Source: Halomonas halmophila (GTDB taxonomy: Bacteria; Pseudomonadota; Gammaproteobacteria; Pseudomonadales; Halomonadaceae). Taken from it: a DNA stretch of 64,000 nt. The stretch lies in contig NZ_BJOC01000013.1 of the NCBI RefSeq assembly GCF_006540005.1, positions 62,001 to 126,000 of the forward strand. The letters are read 5' to 3'. Shown here one piece after another: positions 59,789 through 64,000 of this stretch. The notes under the pieces were generated by a model that was given only the letters and a program-made list of their open reading frames with translations, was not told the origin of the DNA and made no database searches. Numbering within the stretch: the first letter of the stretch is position 1; each line of letters starts with the position of its first letter. The position numbers were made by a program, and so were the translations under genes.

Positions 59789-62035
59789 ATGGATTCATCC
59801 ATCAGAAGTTCAGACTTCTCCAACAAGCTTGGCGGCTCGAGCCTTGGTGGATCAGACTCTCCGCGACTTCGCCCTCGGAGCCGGTTCGTCAGGTTGGGAC
59901 TGCTGACCTTTGTGGCCAGCTTGATGGTGGCGAGCGGCGTGGTATTTCACCAGCAGCAGGAAGTCGTGGATGCTCGCAAGATGGAGGCTGCCTATCAGGC
60001 GGCGCATCAAGCGCGATTGCTGGAGGTCCGGCTGACTTATGCCCTGGGGGCGGCTTCTAGTCTGGCGGCATTGCGGCTCGAGGCTCCCGACCTGGAGGAA
60101 CGCTTCGAGCGCGTCGCGGCTCAGCTGGATGCGAGCCACCCGAACGTGACGGTGCTGGTTCTCGCGTCGGAAGGCATGACGCGCTACCGCTATGCGGCAC
60201 AACAGGACGATAGCGCAGAGCAGTGGGAAGAGCTGGCGTCCGTGACACAAGCCGCCCCGACTCCGGCGGATGACAGCTTGCAGCTGATGGGCCCGATGAC
60301 GTTGGAAGACGGCACGCAGGTCGTCGTGGGGCGCCACCCCTTGATGAGTGACCAGGCATTCAGGGGCTACAGTGATGCAGTGGTGTCACTCACGTCGCTG
60401 CTGTCAGACTCGGGCCTGCAGGCGCTCGGCCAACAGGGTTATCGGTTTCAGGTACTGGCCGAAGAGGGGGATGGCGACTCGAGGCCGGTGGTATTCCGTA
60501 ATACCCAGTCGACTCTGGAACAGCCAGTCGTGCATGAAATGGATATCGCCGGCAGTACCTGGACGCTCGCCATGGCGCCTGCCGCAGGGTGGCTGCCCGC
60601 CGGCTGGCTGATGTCGAGCCTGGGCATGGCCCTGGGTGTCTCGGGCCTGCTGGCCTATCTCGTCACCAGCGTGACCGAATTGCGCTGGCGCCGTCGCACG
60701 CTCGAGCAGCAGGTGGAGGAGCGCACACGTGATCTGCGCAAGAGCCTCGATCGCTTTCAGTCTCTGATTGCAGCGACCAATACGGGCGTCTGGGAGTATA
60801 CGCCCAGCCAGGATATTGCCCGCTTTAGTCCCGAGTATATTGCCATGATGGGTTTCGATCCCGGTGACTATCCCGCCGATGGTCGAGCCAGCATCGAAGA
60901 GCTATGGAGTGACCTGCTGCACCCCGATGACCATGACAAGGCCATCGAAAATCTGCAGAACTTCCTGATCGATGATAGCGGCCGGATGTACGAAGGGCGC
61001 TTTCGGATGAAACACAAGAATGGCGACTGGCGCTGGATACTCTGTCGTGGTCATTTCATCAATCTGGATGACGAGACTGACCGAGTGATCGTGGGCAGCC
61101 ACATCGATATCACGGGGCAGGTCGAAAGTCAGCGTCAACTCGATCTGGCCGCCGAGGTCTTCGAGAAGACGAGCGAAGGTATCGTCGTGACCCTGCCGTC
61201 CGAGGAGATCGTGCTCGTCAATGATGCCTTCATGCGCATCTCCGGTTATAGCGAGCAAGAAGCCATAGGGGCCAGGCCCAGCATCATGGCTTCAGGACGC
61301 CATGACCACTTCTTTTTCGAAAAAATGTGGCACAGCATACAGAACCATGGGACCTGGCAGGGCGAGGTCTGGAATCGGCGCAAGAATGGTGAGGTTTGCC
61401 CACAGTGGTTGACGATCTCCGAAGTTCGCGACAGTGAGAATACGCTCACCCACTATATCGGCATCATCAGCGACATGAGCCGCTTGAAGCAGGATCAGCA
61501 TCAGATCCACCAGATGGCCTACTATGATCCCCTGACCAGCCTGCCCAACCGGACCATGCTGGAAGAACGCGCCGAGATGGCCATCAACTCGGCCAGTCGC
61601 CGCAAGGCGCATCTGTCATTGATGTTCTTCGATCTGGATGGCTTCAAGAACGTCAATGACGCCCGGGGACACCAGGTCGGTGACAAGCTGTTGAAGGCGT
61701 TCGCGGAACGCGTTTCGCCCCTGCTGCGCAAGCAGGACACCTTCTCCCGCCCGGGAGGCGATGAGTTCGTCATCCTGCTGCCGGATTCCGATGCGAGGGC
61801 GGCCATCCGGGTGGTGGAAAAGATCCTGGCCTCGCTGGAGTTCTCTTTCGATATAGACGGCGAGGAAATTCACATCGGGGGATCGGTGGGAATCGCGATC
61901 TACCCGGAAGATGGCGACTCCATGAGCCAGCTGTATATCAACGCGGATACCGCCATGTACCGAGCGAAACAACAGGGTCGCAGTACCTACAGCTTCTACT
62001 CGGAGTTGGACGCAGTGGACCAGAACCGCTTCTGA
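59789..62035 (+). CDS. Membrane-bound PAS-GGDEF diguanylate cyclase
   Basis: A 748-residue sensor cyclase making cyclic di-GMP. Order: cytoplasmic N-terminus, helix about 34-54, a periplasmic sensor region of CHASE-like size (about 55-270), second helix (about 277-298), short coiled coil, PAS-PAC (about 325-440; WRWILCRGHFI), second PAS-PAC (about 450-565), GGDEF (about 575-745). The active site GGDEF is at 656-660, and the inhibitory RxxD site (RKQD, 647-650) is intact, so both catalysis and product inhibition are expected. No EAL domain. ATG at 59789 with GGAG upstream is preferred over 59774. Confidence 0.92.
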   Translation: MDSSIRSSDFSNKLGGSSLGGSDSPRLRPRSRFVRLGLLTFVASLMVASGVVFHQQQEVVDARKMEAAYQAAHQARLLEVRLTYALGAASSLAALRLEAPDLEERFERVAAQLDASHPNVTVLVLASEGMTRYRYAAQQDDSAEQWEELASVTQAAPTPADDSLQLMGPMTLEDGTQVVVGRHPLMSDQAFRGYSDAVVSLTSLLSDSGLQALGQQGYRFQVLAEEGDGDSRPVVFRNTQSTLEQPVVHEMDIAGSTWTLAMAPAAGWLPAGWLMSSLGMALGVSGLLAYLVTSVTELRWRRRTLEQQVEERTRDLRKSLDRFQSLIAATNTGVWEYTPSQDIARFSPEYIAMMGFDPGDYPADGRASIEELWSDLLHPDDHDKAIENLQNFLIDDSGRMYEGRFRMKHKNGDWRWILCRGHFINLDDETDRVIVGSHIDITGQVESQRQLDLAAEVFEKTSEGIVVTLPSEEIVLVNDAFMRISGYSEQEAIGARPSIMASGRHDHFFFEKMWHSIQNHGTWQGEVWNRRKNGEVCPQWLTISEVRDSENTLTHYIGIISDMSRLKQDQHQIHQMAYYDPLTSLPNRTMLEERAEMAINSASRRKAHLSLMFFDLDGFKNVNDARGHQVGDKLLKAFAERVSPLLRKQDTFSRPGGDEFVILLPDSDARAAIRVVEKILASLEFSFDIDGEEIHIGGSVGIAIYPEDGDSMSQLYINADTAMYRAKQQGRSTYSFYSELDAVDQNRF

Positions 62036-62289
62036 TAAGCGGGATGGGGCTCGGCACGGTAATTTCGCGCGAAACGGGGCAGGTGTTTCAAATGCAACCA
62101 GGCTCTGAGTGGAACTTCCGGATTGCAAGGCCGTCAGCACCCGGCACTGACACTACTCGGCCTCGGCCGCGCATCCTGCCTACCGCCAGACGGTTTTTCG
62201 CCCACCCCAAGACGAAGCCCATGAAAAGCTGGATAATGGCGGGCTACGCCGCTCAGGCCGCCTGAATCCATCAATCCGGTGCTTTGTCC
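62036..62289. other. Intergenic region before the OsmC-YcaO gene
   Basis: A perfect 12-base palindrome TTTCGCGCGAAA lies at 62063-62074. No gene or clear promoter was recognised in the rest. Confidence 0.4.
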
Positions 62290-64000
62290 ATGGAAATCAA
62301 GGTCAACTATCTCGACAACCTCCGGCTGGAGGCCAGGTTCGATGACTTCACGGTCATCTCCGACCAGCCCATCCGCTACAAGGGCGATGGCTCGGCGCCC
62401 GGTCCCTTCGACTACTTCCTGGCATCGTCGGCGATGTGCGCGGCCTACTTCGTCAAGGTCTACTGCAACGCGCGGGACATTCCCACCGAGAACATCCGGC
62501 TGTCGCAAAACAACATCGTCGACCCGGAGAACCGCTACAAGCAGATCTTCAAGATCCAGGTCGAGCTGCCGGAGGATATCTCCGACAAGGACCGCCAGGG
62601 CATCATGCGTTCCATCGAGCGCTGCTCGGTCAAGCGGGTGGTGCAGAACGTGCCGGACTTCCAGATCGAGGTCGTCGAGAACCTGGACGAGGATGCCCAG
62701 GCGCTGCTGATGGCCGAGCCGGAGGAGGGCGCGAACACCTGGATCGAGGGCAAGGACCTGCCCCTGGAGCAGACCATCGCCAACATGACGCGCATGCTCG
62801 AGTCGCTGGGCATGCAGATCGAGATCGCCTCCTGGCGCAACATCGTGCCTCATGTGTGGTCTCTGCACATCCGCGATGCCCACTCCAACATGTGCTTCAC
62901 CAACGGCAAGGGCTCCACCAAGGAGAGCGCCCTGGCCTCGGCGTTGGGCGAGTTCATCGAGCGGCTGAGCTGCAACTTCTTCTACAACGACCAGTTCTTC
63001 GGCGAGGCCATCGCCCACAGCGAGTTCGTGCATTATCCCGACGAGAAGTGGTTCCAGCCCGGGCCCAATGACGAACTGCCGGTGGGCATCCTGGATGAGC
63101 ATTGTCGCGACTTCTACGACCCGGATGGCGAGCTGCGCGGCAGCCACCTCATCGATACCAACTCCGGCAGGACGGATCGCGGCATCGTGGCGCTGCCCTT
63201 CGTGCGCCAGTCGGATGGCGAGGCGATCTACTTCCCCTCGAACCTCATCGAGAACCTTTACCTAAGCAATGGCATGAGTGCCGGCAACACCCTGGCCGAG
63301 GCCAAGGTGCAGTGCCTGTCGGAGATCTTCGAGCGGGCCGTGAAGCGTCAGATCATCGAGGAAGAGATCGCTCTGCCGGATGTGCCGCGGGCGGTGCTCG
63401 AGAAGTATCCGCGGATCCTCGAAGGTGTCGAGGCCCTGGAAAAGCAGGGCTTTCCGGTGCTGGTCAAGGATGCCTCGCTGGGCGGTGATTATCCGGTGAT
63501 GTGCGTCACCCTGATGAACCCGCGCACTGGCGGGGTCTTCGCCTCCTTCGGCGCCCACCCGAGCTTCGAGGTGGCGCTCGAGCGCAGTCTCACCGAGTTG
63601 TTGCAGGGCCGCAGCTTCGAGGGCATGAACGACTTCATGCCGCCGACCTTCAATTCGCTGGCCGTCACCGAGCCCAACAACTTCGTCGAGCACTTCATCG
63701 ACTCCTCGGGCCTGATGTCCTGGCGCTTCTTCAGCGCCCGCTCGGATATCGACTTCGTCGAATGGGATTTCGCCGGCACCAACGAAGAGGAAGCGGCGAC
63801 ACTGTTCGGTCTGCTCGAGGCGCTGGATCTGGAGGTCTACGTGGCCGTACACGAGGACCTTGGCGCGCCGGTGTGTCGTATTCTGGTGCCGGGCTACTCC
63901 GAGGTCTATCCGGTCGAGGATCTGATCTGGGACAACACCAACAAGGCACTGCTGTTCCGCGAGGACATTCTCAACCTGCATGCGCTCGACGATCAGCAAC
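62290..64000 (+). CDS. ycaO: OsmC domain/YcaO domain fusion protein, 3'-truncated by window edge
   Basis: The frame is open from ATG 62290 to the window end, giving 570 residues. Residues 1-140 form an OsmC-like domain (PIRYKGDGSAPGPFDYFLASSAMCAAYFVKVYCNARDIP), but the second catalytic cysteine region reads RSIERCSVKRVV. From about residue 150 the protein matches E. coli YcaO closely (LEQTIANMTRMLESLGMQIEIASWRNIVPHVWSLHIRD, SNGMSAGNTLAEAKVQCLSEIFERAVK, SFGAHPSFEVALERSLTELLQGR), including ATP-binding glutamates. YcaO proteins use ATP to activate amide or thioamide chemistry; E. coli YcaO is linked to RimO-dependent ribosomal protein S12 methylthiolation. The missing part is about 160 C-terminal residues. 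Confidence 0.92.
   Translation, partial: MEIKVNYLDNLRLEARFDDFTVISDQPIRYKGDGSAPGPFDYFLASSAMCAAYFVKVYCNARDIPTENIRLSQNNIVDPENRYKQIFKIQVELPEDISDKDRQGIMRSIERCSVKRVVQNVPDFQIEVVENLDEDAQALLMAEPEEGANTWIEGKDLPLEQTIANMTRMLESLGMQIEIASWRNIVPHVWSLHIRDAHSNMCFTNGKGSTKESALASALGEFIERLSCNFFYNDQFFGEAIAHSEFVHYPDEKWFQPGPNDELPVGILDEHCRDFYDPDGELRGSHLIDTNSGRTDRGIVALPFVRQSDGEAIYFPSNLIENLYLSNGMSAGNTLAEAKVQCLSEIFERAVKRQIIEEEIALPDVPRAVLEKYPRILEGVEALEKQGFPVLVKDASLGGDYPVMCVTLMNPRTGGVFASFGAHPSFEVALERSLTELLQGRSFEGMNDFMPPTFNSLAVTEPNNFVEHFIDSSGLMSWRFFSARSDIDFVEWDFAGTNEEEAATLFGLLEALDLEVYVAVHEDLGAPVCRILVPGYSEVYPVEDLIWDNTNKALLFREDILNLHALDDQQ

Noticed and set aside
62063-62074. Palindrome TTTCGCGCGAAA as a GlpR-like or SOS site
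   Set aside because: It fits neither consensus and stands alone before a gene with no such link, so it is only noted as a palindrome.

Overview
The window is a high-GC, densely coded chromosomal segment from a gammaproteobacterium. It is most likely a halophile of the Halomonadaceae (Halomonas and relatives). This is an inference from gene content: psrA beside lexA, a phasin, an H-NS-like protein of the Halomonas type, pilA divergent from pilB-pilC, and a tripartite tricarboxylate transporter. No rRNA is present to confirm it. Almost everything is vertically inherited core or metabolic sequence. I see no prophage, CRISPR array, integrase or intact insertion sequence.

Layout. 1-10 kb: the 3' part of tctA, a YihY-type membrane protein, a coiled-coil protein with seven 63-bp repeats, mrp, dcd, purM-purN (minus strand) and perM-hda. 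10-13.5 kb: a lipoprotein, a phasin, fumC and an endonuclease/exonuclease/phosphatase-fold protein. 13.7-18.5 kb: a histidine phosphatase, then the glycerol catabolic genes glpD, glpR and glpK. Next come two tRNA-Val(GAC) genes, msrC, the methionine ABC operon metN-metI-metQ, ribE, and the nucleobase salvage and repair genes (AzgA-type permease, apt, ung, upp). 27-35 kb: a glycerol ABC transporter operon of the glpSTPQUV type followed by a second GlpD-like dehydrogenase. GlpR-like operators upstream of glpD, glpK and this operon suggest one glycerol regulon spread over two loci.

35-46 kb: uraA, the molybdenum cofactor cluster mobA-mobB-moaCD(fused)-moaE-moaA, a short H-NS-like protein, an RNase J-like nuclease, purU, lexA-dinB, psrA and an L,D-transpeptidase. 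46-50 kb: type IV pilus pilC, pilB and a divergent prepilin. 50-64 kb: a YjbQ protein, a CLC channel overlapping an orphan binding-protein gene, a MocR regulator divergent from a LysE exporter, RidA, GNAT, a DUF3311-like protein with a sodium:solute symporter and a decayed copy of the symporter 3' end, a PAS-GGDEF diguanylate cyclase, and an OsmC-YcaO fusion cut by the window edge.

Two repeat families occur between genes. One is a palindromic element of about 145 bp, with two full copies, one truncated copy and one terminal fragment; its stems show compensatory changes between copies, and one copy lies between lexA and its predicted promoter. The other is a purine-rich/pyrimidine-rich short-repeat element at two convergent gene junctions. 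Other points worth checking are a CLC protein without either key glutamate, a MoaC-MoaD fusion, an H-NS-like protein ending in an AT-hook-like tail, and a prepilin with a 56-residue leader.
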